From contig NZ_JAAFKD010000025.1 in NCBI RefSeq assembly GCF_013299165.1, positions 29,803 through 93,802 on the forward strand: 64,000 nucleotides of DNA, in the 5' to 3' direction. Position 1 is the first letter of the stretch, and the number at the start of each line of letters is the position of its first letter. The notes beneath the pieces were generated by a model that worked only from the letters and a program-made list of their open reading frames with translations, was not told the DNA's origin and did not search any database. This DNA comes from Microcoleus sp. bin38.metabat.b11b12b14.051 (lineage in GTDB: Bacteria > Cyanobacteriota > Cyanobacteriia > Cyanobacteriales > Microcoleaceae). Shown in pieces: positions 16,824 through 25,146 of this stretch. Made by a program: the position numbers and the translations under genes.

Positions 16824-18491
16824 ATGAAAAATCGGCTCTGGATCTACGATACCACGCTGCGAGACGGCGCTCAGTGCGAGGGACTCTGCTTATCTCTCGA
16901 AGACAAAGTGCGAATTGCTCGACAGTTAGACAGTTTAGGAATTCCGTTTATTGAAGGTGGCTGGCCGGGAGCAAATCCTAAGGACGTACAATTTTTTTGG
17001 CAGCTCAAAGAACAGCCATTAATTCAAGCTGAAGTTGTTGCTTTTTGTTCGACTAGGCGACCGGGAAAAACGGCAGCTAATGATGAAATGTTGCAGCCTA
17101 TCTTGTCTGCTGGGACTCGCTGGGTAACGCTGTTTGGCAAGTCGTGGGATTTGCACGTAATTGAAAGTTTGAAGACAACGCTAGAAGAAAATCTGGCGAT
17201 GATTCGAGATACTATTGAATATTTACGGAGTCAGGGAAGGCGCGTTATTTATGATGCAGAACACTGGTTTGATGGCTACAAACACAATCCCGAGTATGCG
17301 ATTAAAACTTTAATGGCAGCGGCGAATGCTGGTGCAGAATGGCTGGTGTTGTGCGATACTAACGGCGGTACTTTGCCTGACGAAGTTAGTCAAGTTGTGC
17401 GTGATGTGGCAGGAATAATAGAAACTTGGGATATTTCGGAATCGGAAATTCACCCCCCCCAACCCCCCCTTATTAAGGAGGGGAGAAAGTCTAAAATTCA
17501 GTTAGGAATTCACACTCACAACGACTCTGGAGTTGCCGTTGCTAATGCTCTGGCTGGTGTGCGGGAAGGGGTGACGATGGTACAGGGAACTATTAACGGT
17601 TATGGCGAACGCTGCGGTAATGCTAATTTGTGTTCCTTGATTCCTAATTTTCAGCTCAAGTTGGGTTATGATTGCATTCAAGATGAGCAATTAGCGAAAT
17701 TAACTCAAGTCAGTCGCTCCGTCAGCGAAATTGTTAATCTTGCTCCCGATGACCACGCTCCTTTTGTCGGTCTTTCCGCTTTTGCTCACAAGGGCGGAAT
17801 TCACGTATCGGCGGTTGCAAAAAATCCGTTAACTTACGAACACTTGGAACCGGAAAAAATTGGCAACATCCGACGAATTGTGATTTCGGATCAATCGGGT
17901 TTGAGCAATGTTTTGGCGAAGGCTAAGACTTTTGGTATTGAACTCGATCGCAAAAATCCTGCTTGCCGCCAAATTCTGGAAAAGTTGAAAGATTTGGAAA
18001 GTCAGGGATATCAATTTGAGGGTGCTGAGGCGTCTTTTGAATTGTTAATGCGGGAAGCTTTGGAAAAGCGGCAGCGGTGGTTTGAAATTCATGGATTTCA
18101 AGTTCACTGCGATAAAGTTGGCGAAGATTGTACGGCTTTAGCCACTGTGAAATTGTCAGTCAACGGTACAAATATTCTGGAATGCGCGGAAGGAAACGGC
18201 CCGGTTTCGGCTTTGGATGCGGCTTTGCGGAAAGCTTTGGTGAATTTTTATCCGGCGATAGCCCATTTTTACTTGACAGATTACAAGGTGCGAATTCTGG
18301 ATTCCGGTGCGGGTACTGGTGCTAAAACTCGCGTGTTGGTGGAATCGAGCAACCATCAGCAGCGGTGGACTACTGTGGGGGTTTCTACTAATATTTTGGA
18401 TGCTTCTTGTCAGGCTGTGGTTGAGGGTTTGGAGTACGGTTTGGTGTTGGAAAATCAAGAGGCGATTCCTCTAGTTTGTCGCGTACATTAA
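16824..18491 (+). CDS. cimA: (R)-citramalate synthase, CimA family
   Basis: Condenses pyruvate and acetyl-CoA to citramalate, the threonine-independent entry to isoleucine synthesis. 555 residues: an HMGL-like TIM barrel with YDTTLRDGAQCEG (N-terminus), the metal-binding HTHNDSGVAVANA, and TINGYGERCGNANL; then a C-terminal LeuA-type regulatory domain (about 410-550). Homocitrate synthase and isopropylmalate synthase share the fold, but overall length and the N-terminal motif fit CimA. At about residues 210-226 the frame carries an insert (HPPQPPLIKEGRK) encoded by a dispersed C-rich repeat just before HTHND. The stop is followed by a repeat field. Confidence 0.88.
   Translation: MKNRLWIYDTTLRDGAQCEGLCLSLEDKVRIARQLDSLGIPFIEGGWPGANPKDVQFFWQLKEQPLIQAEVVAFCSTRRPGKTAANDEMLQPILSAGTRWVTLFGKSWDLHVIESLKTTLEENLAMIRDTIEYLRSQGRRVIYDAEHWFDGYKHNPEYAIKTLMAAANAGAEWLVLCDTNGGTLPDEVSQVVRDVAGIIETWDISESEIHPPQPPLIKEGRKSKIQLGIHTHNDSGVAVANALAGVREGVTMVQGTINGYGERCGNANLCSLIPNFQLKLGYDCIQDEQLAKLTQVSRSVSEIVNLAPDDHAPFVGLSAFAHKGGIHVSAVAKNPLTYEHLEPEKIGNIRRIVISDQSGLSNVLAKAKTFGIELDRKNPACRQILEKLKDLESQGYQFEGAEASFELLMREALEKRQRWFEIHGFQVHCDKVGEDCTALATVKLSVNGTNILECAEGNGPVSALDAALRKALVNFYPAIAHFYLTDYKVRILDSGAGTGAKTRVLVESSNHQQRWTTVGVSTNILDASCQAVVEGLEYGLVLENQEAIPLVCRVH
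17451..17489. repeat. C-rich dispersed repeat inserted in frame in cimA
   Basis: CACCCCCCCCAACCCCCCCT then TATTAAGGAGGGGAGA: an imperfect inverted repeat (C-run against GGAGGGG) of a kind dispersed in cyanobacterial genomes. It adds a multiple of three, and the protein frame continues. Confidence 0.6.
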
Positions 18492-18516
18492 TTAAGAAGA
18501 CTGGGCGGGGAGATAA

Positions 18517-18860
18517 AATACCGGGCGGTTGGAAACCGCGTCTATACAAACCAAACCCGCCGCCGCGGGTTGAAAAAGACCAGGCGGTTAGAAACCGCGT
18601 CTATACAAACCAAACCCGCGACTCGATTTCGCGCCGAACACCTCCGCGGGTTGAAGAAGACCGGGCGGTTAGAAACCGCGTCTATACAAACCAAACCCGC
18701 CGCCGCGGGTTGAAGATAAAAATACCGGGCGGTTGGAAACCGCGTCTATACAAACCAAACCCGCCGCCGCGGGTTGAAGAGTGCGCGGTTAAAATTACCT
18801 TATTCTCTTCAGTCCCTCTGAGCTCGGACTTCGTTTGTGTAGGCGCGGTTTCTAACCGCC
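18517..18860. repeat. Array of GCGGTTGGAAACCGCG repeats
   Basis: Five direct copies of the dispersed element (CGGGCGGTTAGAAACCGCGT, then CTATACAAACCAAACCCGCC, then CCGCGGGTTGAAGA), with one further copy reversed at about 18840-18860. It fills the gap between cimA and the ABC transporter; overlapping open frames are repeat artefacts. Confidence 0.88.
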
Positions 18861-18908
18861 GTCTTATCTTATTCAACCGTATTGATTCTCAAGTAACTAC
18901 AATTTTGT

Positions 18909-21119
18909 TTAAGGTTCCAAAAAGTCTAAGTGATCTCCGGGAATCGATCGCAATTTTGCAGCAGATCCTTGCAGTTTTAACCTGCCACGCTCTAACATAA
19001 TAATCCAATCTGCGCGATCGATCACTCGGGGCCTGTGACTGATGAAAATCGTGGTTTTCCCCTGCCGGTACATCAACAGATTTTCCAAGACTTCCGCTTC
19101 GCTGGCGGGATCTAGCCCTGCGGTAGACTCGTCTAAAATCAACACGGGCGGGTTATTGAGAATGGCACGGGCGATCGCCAATCTCTGTCTTTGTCCCCCA
19201 GAAATATTTGCCCCAAACTCCCCTAAAACAGTTTGATATTTATCCGGTAATTGGCTGATAAATTCATCCGCCCCGGCAATTTTGCAAGCTTTCACAATCT
19301 GTTCAAAAGTGACATCGGGACTCCCCAACTGAAAATTATCGAGAATCGAACGGCTCCAGAAATGAGCTTCTTGGGGAACAAGAACCACCTGCTGTCTGAG
19401 ACAATCGAGAGACAAATCCTGCAAATTGTAACCACCAATTCTCACATTACCAGATTGGAGCGGATACAGACCAGCAATTACCTTAGCTAGGGTACTTTTT
19501 CCACAACCAGAATAACCGATTAAAGCAATTGCGTGACCGCCAGGAAATGTCACAGAAAAATTTTCTAACAAGTCAAGTCTGCCTGGGTAGTGAAAATTCA
19601 CACTCTTGCAAACAATTTCGTCGCGGTCTTGAAGCGTTACCACAGGTTTATTAATATCACTTTTACTTTCTGGTTCGGCGTCTATGACTTCCGAAAGCCG
19701 TTGAGTTGCTGTCTGCACGCGAGCCATTTCATCAGTACATTCAACCAAGGAAGTTACCCAAGTAGTAACGTTTTGATTCATGCTAATAAATGCTAGCAAC
19801 TGACCGATACTCAATGCTTTGTCAATCACTAAGCTGCTGCCCAACCACAGCAGGGTAATGCTGCCCGCTGAAGCAACAAAGCCAGAAAAGATATTATTGA
19901 GAATGCCAATTTGTGTAGTGCGAAAAGTAAGACTCGCTAAGCGACCGAAGCGACCTTGAAATTCTTCCCAAAGTTGCTGGGCGCTGCTAGTGGTTTTGAC
20001 GGTCAGTGCGCCTTTAAAGGTTTCTACTAAAACACCTTGAGTTTCTGCTTCCAGTACAAATAAATTCCGCGTTTTTTGCTGCAATACGGGCAGAAAAACT
20101 ATTGTAGAGGCAGTCATGAACAAAGCGATGACTGTAGCTGCCAGCGTCAGTTCCTTGCTGTAAAACAACATGACAACAAAAGAAACTACGGCTATAAAAA
20201 ATTGACTGGGTAAGCTGATCGCAAATTGAGAAACTAATTTATTGATTTCTTGGATATCTTGTAATCTACTGACGATTTCGCCGCTGCGTCTGGTTTCGTA
20301 AAAGCTTAAAGGCAATCGCAGGAATTTACGCCCGAATTCCATGACCAATCCCAACTCTAAACGCTGGGAAAATTGAGCAATCAAGTTCGACTGTACCAAT
20401 CCTAAACTGCTGCTAAATAGATTCATAACTATAACTGCGATCGCCACACTTGCCAAAAGTTGCGTGTCGCCCCGCACCAGAATGTCGTCGGTGAGCAGTT
20501 GTACCAGAAAAGGCGAAGCAATCGACAGCAAACCCAACACCACATTCAGCAACAGTGCTTCGATTAAAAGCTGGCGGTAAATCAAAACCCGGCGCGTCCA
20601 TTTTTGTACAGAATTCGCGGGCGGTTGATTGTCTGCTTCCGCAAAAAACCGCTCAGCATCGGGTTCGACTAGCAAGCACAGCCAATCTGTCCAACCTGCT
20701 GCTAATTCTTCTTTGGAAATATAGCGCATACCGACAGCCGGATCGCCGATCGCATATTTATCGCCCTGCTTTCCGTACAAAACCACCCAGTGATACCCGC
20801 TCCAGTGAATAATTGCCGGTAAAGGTGCTGCGTCAATTTTGTCTAAAATAGTAGCCGCTGCTCGCACGGATCGCGCATTAAAGCCGATCGCCTCAGCTCC
20901 CTGTTTCAACCCCAGTAAAGTCGTCCCTTTTTGGCCGGTACCCGCAAATTCTCGCAAGCGGCTAATTGTAAAATTCTGTCCGTAAAATTTCGCGATCGAA
21001 GCCAAACAAGCCGCCCCGCAATCTTCTTCGCTCTGCTGGAGAACAACCTGATATTTCTTAAACCGGTTGACTTGTCCGAATAATCGCATTTTGCCGATAA
21101 AAGGGATGTTCTTTAACAT
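18909..21119 (-). CDS. Peptidase-containing ABC transporter (C39 family) for GG-leader peptides
   Basis: 736 residues, a complete PCAT. The C39 cysteine peptidase domain (1-140) has Cys34 in EEDCGAACLA, His111 in SGYHWVVLYG and Asp127 in IGDPAVG. The six-helix ABC membrane domain spans about 180-460. The nucleotide-binding domain (about 490-736) has Walker A GYSGCGKST, signature ISGGQRQRLAIARA, Walker B VLILDEST and the H-loop FISHRP. Such proteins cleave double-glycine leaders and export the core peptide. Two GG-leader precursor genes lie directly upstream on the same strand and an HlyD adaptor gene is divergent, so this is their likely exporter. The ATG at 21119 is supported by the family N-terminus. 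Confidence 0.93.
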   Translation of the reverse strand: MLKNIPFIGKMRLFGQVNRFKKYQVVLQQSEEDCGAACLASIAKFYGQNFTISRLREFAGTGQKGTTLLGLKQGAEAIGFNARSVRAAATILDKIDAAPLPAIIHWSGYHWVVLYGKQGDKYAIGDPAVGMRYISKEELAAGWTDWLCLLVEPDAERFFAEADNQPPANSVQKWTRRVLIYRQLLIEALLLNVVLGLLSIASPFLVQLLTDDILVRGDTQLLASVAIAVIVMNLFSSSLGLVQSNLIAQFSQRLELGLVMEFGRKFLRLPLSFYETRRSGEIVSRLQDIQEINKLVSQFAISLPSQFFIAVVSFVVMLFYSKELTLAATVIALFMTASTIVFLPVLQQKTRNLFVLEAETQGVLVETFKGALTVKTTSSAQQLWEEFQGRFGRLASLTFRTTQIGILNNIFSGFVASAGSITLLWLGSSLVIDKALSIGQLLAFISMNQNVTTWVTSLVECTDEMARVQTATQRLSEVIDAEPESKSDINKPVVTLQDRDEIVCKSVNFHYPGRLDLLENFSVTFPGGHAIALIGYSGCGKSTLAKVIAGLYPLQSGNVRIGGYNLQDLSLDCLRQQVVLVPQEAHFWSRSILDNFQLGSPDVTFEQIVKACKIAGADEFISQLPDKYQTVLGEFGANISGGQRQRLAIARAILNNPPVLILDESTAGLDPASEAEVLENLLMYRQGKTTIFISHRPRVIDRADWIIMLERGRLKLQGSAAKLRSIPGDHLDFLEP

Positions 21120-21182
21120 TTTGCGAAATGAATAATGGGTAGAGCATAATGAAGATTACTCATCACCAACTACCCAATCAGC

Positions 21183-21215
21183 AAAAAGCACCCATAAAGT
21201 TATGGGTGCTTTTTT
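21183..21215 (-). terminator. Terminator between precursor and transporter genes
   Basis: A strong stem, AAAAAGCACCCATA paired with TATGGGTGCTTTTT, with a 4-nt loop and T-runs on both strands. Its position suggests partial termination, giving more precursor than transporter transcript. Confidence 0.75.
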
Positions 21216-21253
21216 GCTCCACAGTTATAGAGCTCTATTGAGAGCAGTAAACT

Positions 21254-21421
21254 TTAGTAGTAGGCGTAGCGGACTACTCTTCTGAAGGAACCGTCGCAAT
21301 TGCGGCGGTATACGACCCAACTGCGTCGGCGACAGCGATCGTAGTAGTGACCGCCGTTGACGCTAGCTGATTCTTCCGGGGTGAGGTCAGCAAACAGTGA
21401 ATTGTCTTGTGTTTCTTGCAT
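21254..21421 (-). CDS. Double-glycine-leader peptide precursor (cationic core)
   Basis: A 55-residue ORF. Leader (24 residues): MQETQDNSLFADLTPEESAS then VNGG, which matches the double-glycine leader consensus (LF-x-(D/E)-L-x-x-E-x-x-x-x-x-GG). Core (31 residues): HYYDRCRRRSWVVYRRNCDG and then SFRRVVRYAYY, with 9 Arg, 6 Tyr and 2 Cys and no acidic residue except two Asp. The ATG at 21421 has a clear Shine-Dalgarno (AAGGAG, about 10 nt upstream). The leader shares SLF, L and ESASV-x-GG with the second precursor at 21593-21820. Predicted to be cut after GG by the C39 transporter and secreted; an antimicrobial or signalling role is inferred. The two Cys could form a disulfide. Confidence 0.85.
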   Translation of the reverse strand: MQETQDNSLFADLTPEESASVNGGHYYDRCRRRSWVVYRRNCDGSFRRVVRYAYY

Positions 21422-21592
21422 GATGATTTGACTCCTTTAAATTGATAATCTTGAACGACAAATAGAAATTTTATTTAATTTCTATAGCCTCGTGTAATTA
21501 CTAACTAATAGTTCTTCTAGTCCTGTGATGCTTCCGGAATATTACTGAGATTTTTTCAAAGTTTCTCAGCTCGCACTACCTGACTCAGCTAT

Positions 21593-21820
21593 CTAAACCA
21601 CTAGGGTTTTGTAAGGGCGATCGCGATTCGGATCGTACAGGTTAAGCTGGCTCGGCTGTGGCAAGAAAAACAGCAGATTCAGGCGATCGCTGGTGCTGTT
21701 TTCCTTAGCGCTGTTGCTGTTACCGCTGCTAAAATCGCTGGTATTGCTGCCGCCGCTAACACTAGCAGATTCTCGATCGTTTAGTTCGGTGAATAATGAC
21801 TCTTGTTGATTGTCCGACAT
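21593..21820 (-). CDS. Double-glycine-leader peptide precursor (Ser/Asn-rich core)
   Basis: A 75-residue ORF. Leader: MSDNQQESLFTELNDRESAS then VSGG (24 residues), same length and pattern as the neighbouring precursor. The 51-residue core begins SNTSDFSSGNSNSAKENSTS and ends in a hydrophobic then charged part (LNLLFFLPQPSQLNLYDPNR). It has no cysteine. The ATG at 21820 follows AGGAG at 7 nt spacing. It is probably exported by the same transporter. GG-leader families include microcins and the EbfG biofilm peptides of Synechococcus; which applies here is unknown. Confidence 0.8.
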   Translation of the reverse strand: MSDNQQESLFTELNDRESASVSGGSNTSDFSSGNSNSAKENSTSDRLNLLFFLPQPSQLNLYDPNRDRPYKTLVV

Positions 21821-21821
21821 C

Positions 21822-22290
21822 AGGAACTCCTATTAATACATATGTACCTACTTACGTACACCTCCCAGAAAAACCGGGTAACAGCGCCAAAAATCATGGC
21901 TGAAACGCTTGATTTTCATGACTTTTGCCTGCTAGCTCCGCCATTTTTGATGTTTGGGGCAAATTGCGGGCGGGAACGGCCAAGTTGTGCGGATTTTGAC
22001 TTTGACCCTCTGAATTTTAATTTAGACTTCTAAACCTATTCTTGGTATCAGGAAAGCTGAAAATCCATGTGACAAAAGAAATAAGCGATCGAACTCTTTC
22101 TCTGCCAGCTCATATTATTTGATATGTGAGATTTGAGATTAGGGAATGACTGATTATGTATGGGCTTGAAGCTTCTGCGCGAGTAGCATTCTTTTTTTGA
22201 AGTGGTATTAAAACCCACAACTATCTTCCTCCCCCAACTCAACTCAAAAATCAAAACTCAAAACGATTCCCATCACCCCCAGCAGCCGCC
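21822..22290. other. Divergent control region of the peptide-export locus
   Basis: About 470 bp between precursor B (leftward) and the HlyD gene (rightward). No repeat of the dispersed families is seen. A 45-codon plus-strand frame (21896-22033) encodes an acidic peptide but has no Shine-Dalgarno; it is not called. Confidence 0.4.
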
Positions 22291-23406
22291 ATGTCTCGCA
22301 CTACTGAACCCACCCCCGCTGAAACCTTTGATAACGACCAGTTTTTGCCCCCTGTCAGCCGCTGGACTACTTTGGGGGGTATTTTGATGGTGGCGACCTT
22401 TGGCGGGGCGATCGCCCTGGCTAGCGTCACCAAATATAGCGCTACAGTCAAAGCAGACGCGATCGTCCGTCCAGCCGGAGAAGTGCGCGTCGTACAAGCA
22501 GCAACCGAAGGAACCATCGAAAGCATTGCTGTCAGCGAAAATCAGACAGTCAAAGCCGGAGATGCGATCGCAGTTGTAGACGCTTCGCGTTTGGACGCCC
22601 AAAAAAAGCAGTTCCAAGAAATAATTAATCAGTCTCAAACAGCAGCACAGCAAATCAACCAGCAACTGCGCGACTTAGAAAATCAAATTTTAGCCAGCGG
22701 CCAATTTAAAAGCATCGAAACTGCAAGTGCAGCCGCCCAGGAATTAGTCGAGTCCGCTCTCGTAAAAATCGCCACAGCGCAGCCGGATGTCGCCGAAAGA
22801 CTGGGGCGAAGCCGGCGAGTTTTGCTGGTGAAGCGATCGTCCATTCAACAACAATTAATTCAAGCTAAAAAAGAACTGAATCAAATTCAGTCAAAAGTCG
22901 AAAATAGCGTGGTTCGCGCCCCCGCCGATGGTACAATTCTCAGATTGGAAGTCCGGAATGCCGGTCAAACCGTACAAGCCGGCAGCGCGATCGCCCAAAT
23001 CGTCCCCAGCGACGTACCCCTGGTACTCAAAGCCAAAGTAACATCCCAAGACATCGCCCGCATCCAAATCGGCCAACCCGTACAGATCCGAATTTCTGCC
23101 CTACCCTTCCCCGATTACGGAACACTCAAAGGAACAGTCAGCGAAATCGCCCCAGATGCGATCGCCCCTCAAAATCCCGGTAACAATTTAGGTACAGCCT
23201 ATTACGAAGTAGCAATTAAACCCCAACAAGCCTATTTAACAAAACTCGACTCTACCCGCGGTCAATTCTTGGAAACTCCCCAAGCAAACGTCCCCCGCCA
23301 GTATGCAATTCAATCAGGAATGGAGGGCAGAGCCGATATTATTACCGGCCAAGAAACAGTGCTGAAATTTGTCTTACGCAAAGCCCGGTTGCTGACAGAT
23401 TGGTAA
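22291..23406 (+). CDS. HlyD-family periplasmic adaptor of the peptide exporter
   Basis: 371 residues. One N-terminal membrane helix (about 28-48, LGGILMVATFGGAIALASV), then a biotinyl-lipoyl-like half (VVQAATEGTIESIAVSENQT), a coiled-coil hairpin (about 105-210), the second lipoyl half (VVRAPADGTILRLEV) and a beta-barrel domain (about 250-370). Adaptor proteins of this kind connect an inner-membrane ABC exporter with the outer membrane. Divergent placement next to the GG-leader genes and the C39 transporter supports the assignment, as in other cyanobacterial peptide-export loci. No TolC-like gene is nearby. ATG at 22291 was chosen because the membrane helix follows directly. Confidence 0.88.
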   Translation: MSRTTEPTPAETFDNDQFLPPVSRWTTLGGILMVATFGGAIALASVTKYSATVKADAIVRPAGEVRVVQAATEGTIESIAVSENQTVKAGDAIAVVDASRLDAQKKQFQEIINQSQTAAQQINQQLRDLENQILASGQFKSIETASAAAQELVESALVKIATAQPDVAERLGRSRRVLLVKRSSIQQQLIQAKKELNQIQSKVENSVVRAPADGTILRLEVRNAGQTVQAGSAIAQIVPSDVPLVLKAKVTSQDIARIQIGQPVQIRISALPFPDYGTLKGTVSEIAPDAIAPQNPGNNLGTAYYEVAIKPQQAYLTKLDSTRGQFLETPQANVPRQYAIQSGMEGRADIITGQETVLKFVLRKARLLTDW

Positions 23407-23424
23407 CTTTTATCAAGATCGGAT

Positions 23425-23563
23425 GTAGGGTTGAAAGCGCGTTTACACAAACGATGTCCATGCCAAGCGGACTGAAGAAATTAAAGTAATTTTAATGCCC
23501 ATTCTTCAACCCCTCTGAGCTCGGGTTTTGTTTGTATAGACGCGGTTTCAACCGCCCGGTATT
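23425..23563. repeat. GCGGTTGAAACCGC-family repeat, paired arms
   Basis: Outer arms GGGTTGAAAGCGCGTTTACA and TGTATAGACGCGGTTTCAAC face each other across about 100 bp. The inner CCCCTCTGAGCTCGGG is shared with the copy at 18810-18860. Confidence 0.75.
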
Positions 23564-23564
23564 C

Positions 23565-23690
23565 TAAGGAATGAAAATTTAATAACTTACACTTTTATTC
23601 TTGTGGGACGGGCGAGACGCCCATCCCGAAAGGGCGGGCTCTCCCGCCCACCCCACAAACTTCTGTAAATTATTTAATTCGCGCTCCTAA
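23565..23690. repeat. MITE-like palindromic element, copy 2
   Basis: Ends CTAAGGAATG..TTTAATAACTTAC and TAAATTATTTAATTCGCGCT then CCTAAG are inverted and match copy 1 at 14933-15062. The centre again has GTGGGACGGGCGAGACGCCC then ATCCC. No coding capacity. Confidence 0.6.
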
Positions 23691-23810
23691 GGACACGGCA
23701 TTGCCGCGTCCGCACAGATCCCCGTACAAGATGTAAATTTCAACCAAAAGTATCTTAAATTAAAATAACGTGTCAATATAGAAATGTGACTTCAATTCTA
23801 TTCCTTCCTC

Positions 23811-24821
23811 ATGGGCAAACAACGCGTTCTTTCAGGAGTTCAGCCAACAGGCAATCTTCACCTCGGTAACTATCTCGGTGCCATTCGCAACTGGGTAGAA
23901 GGTCAAAGTCAGTACGAAAATTACTTTTGCGTAGTAGATTTGCACGCAATTACCGCACCGCACAATCCAGCAACCCTTGCATCCGACACTTACACCATCG
24001 CCGCTCTTTATTTAGCTTGCGGCATCGATTTAGAATACTCTACTATTTTCGTGCAATCCCACGTTTCGGCGCACACAGAACTAGCATGGTTGCTCAACTG
24101 CATTACGCCGATTAACTGGCTCGAAGATATGATTCAGTTTAAAGAAAAAGCAGTTAAACAAGGCGAAAATGTCAACGCAGGCTTGCTAAACTATCCCGTA
24201 TTAATGGCAGCAGACATCTTGCTTTACGATGCCGATCAAGTGCCAGTAGGCGAAGACCAAAAACAGCATTTAGAACTCACCCGCGATATCGTCATCAGAT
24301 TAAATCACCAATTCGGCACACCAGAAAAACCTGTTTTAAAACTTCCCAAACCCTTAATTAGAACAGACGGTGCGAGAGTCATGAGTTTGACAGACGGCAC
24401 GCGCAAAATGTCAAAATCCGACCCTTCCGAACAGAGTCGAATTAATTTGTTAGATTCCCCAGAAACAATCACGAAAAAAATCAAGCGCTGCAAAACAGAT
24501 GCCGTGCGCGGCTTGACTTTCGACGACCCGGAGCGCCCCGAAGCGAAAAATTTGCTAACACTTTATCTCTTACTTTCCGGGAAATCGAAGGAAGAAGTCG
24601 CAGCCGAATGTGAAAACATGGGTTGGGGAGATTTCAAACCATTATTGACAGAGACAACAATTAATGCACTCAAACCTATTCAGGATAAATACAAGGAAAT
24701 AATGGACGATCCGGGATATTTAGAATCTGTACTGCGTCGCGGCAGAGAACAAGCAGAAACTATTGCCAACCAAACTCTGACTAAGGTTAAAACCGCTTTT
24801 GGTTATTCTATACCTAATTAG
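23811..24821 (+). CDS. trpS: Tryptophanyl-tRNA synthetase
   Basis: 336 residues, the usual length for bacterial class I TrpRS. The HIGH-type motif is GNLHLGNYLGAI and the KMSKS motif KMSKSDPSEQSRI; other family marks are CVVDLHAIT, the tryptophan-pocket region LLYDADQVPVGEDQKQHLEL and the C-terminal anticodon-binding helices. Charges tRNA-Trp in the cytoplasm. ATG at 23811 begins MGKQRVLSGVQPTGNLHLG, matching the family N-terminus. Monocistronic, followed by a long repeat tract. Confidence 0.96.
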   Translation: MGKQRVLSGVQPTGNLHLGNYLGAIRNWVEGQSQYENYFCVVDLHAITAPHNPATLASDTYTIAALYLACGIDLEYSTIFVQSHVSAHTELAWLLNCITPINWLEDMIQFKEKAVKQGENVNAGLLNYPVLMAADILLYDADQVPVGEDQKQHLELTRDIVIRLNHQFGTPEKPVLKLPKPLIRTDGARVMSLTDGTRKMSKSDPSEQSRINLLDSPETITKKIKRCKTDAVRGLTFDDPERPEAKNLLTLYLLLSGKSKEEVAAECENMGWGDFKPLLTETTINALKPIQDKYKEIMDDPGYLESVLRRGREQAETIANQTLTKVKTAFGYSIPN

Positions 24822-24823
24822 TC

Positions 24824-25145
24824 AGTGGTCAGTGGTCATTGGTCATCTCGCCCGCTCGCGAAGCCGAAGGGTGGTCATTGGTCATTAGTCATTAGTCATC
24901 TCGCCCGCTCGCGAAGCCGAAGGGTGGTCATTAGTCATCTCGCCCGCTCGCGAAGCCGAAGGGTGGTCATTAGTCATCAGTCATTAGTCATCAGTCATTA
25001 GTCATTAGTCATCAGTCATTAGTCATTAGTCATTGGTAAATAAAGACAACAGTTAACTGTTAACTGTTAACTGTTAACTGTCAACTGTCAACTGTCAACT
25101 GTCAACTATCAACTGCCAACTATCAACTGTCAACTGTCAACTAAC
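24824..25145. repeat. Tandem short repeats: GTCATTAGTCATC, a 27-bp GC-rich unit, and CAACTGT heptamers
   Basis: First half: repeats of AGTCATTAGTCATC with three insertions of TCGCCCGCTCGCGAAGCCGA then AGGGTGG. Second half (25050-25145): about 13 head-to-tail 7-mers of (T/A)CAACTG. These are STRR-like repeats. Similar tracts lie at 35060-35145, 44100-44810, 47865-47990 and 63950-64000. Confidence 0.88.
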
Positions 25146-25146
25146 T

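Noticed and set aside
21896..22033. 45-codon acidic peptide on the plus strand beside the peptide-export genes
   Set aside because: Tempting as a third peptide, but it has no GG leader and no Shine-Dalgarno.
24824..25145. CRISPR array
   Set aside because: The units are 7-14 bp, contiguous and without unique spacers; this is a tandem short repeat.
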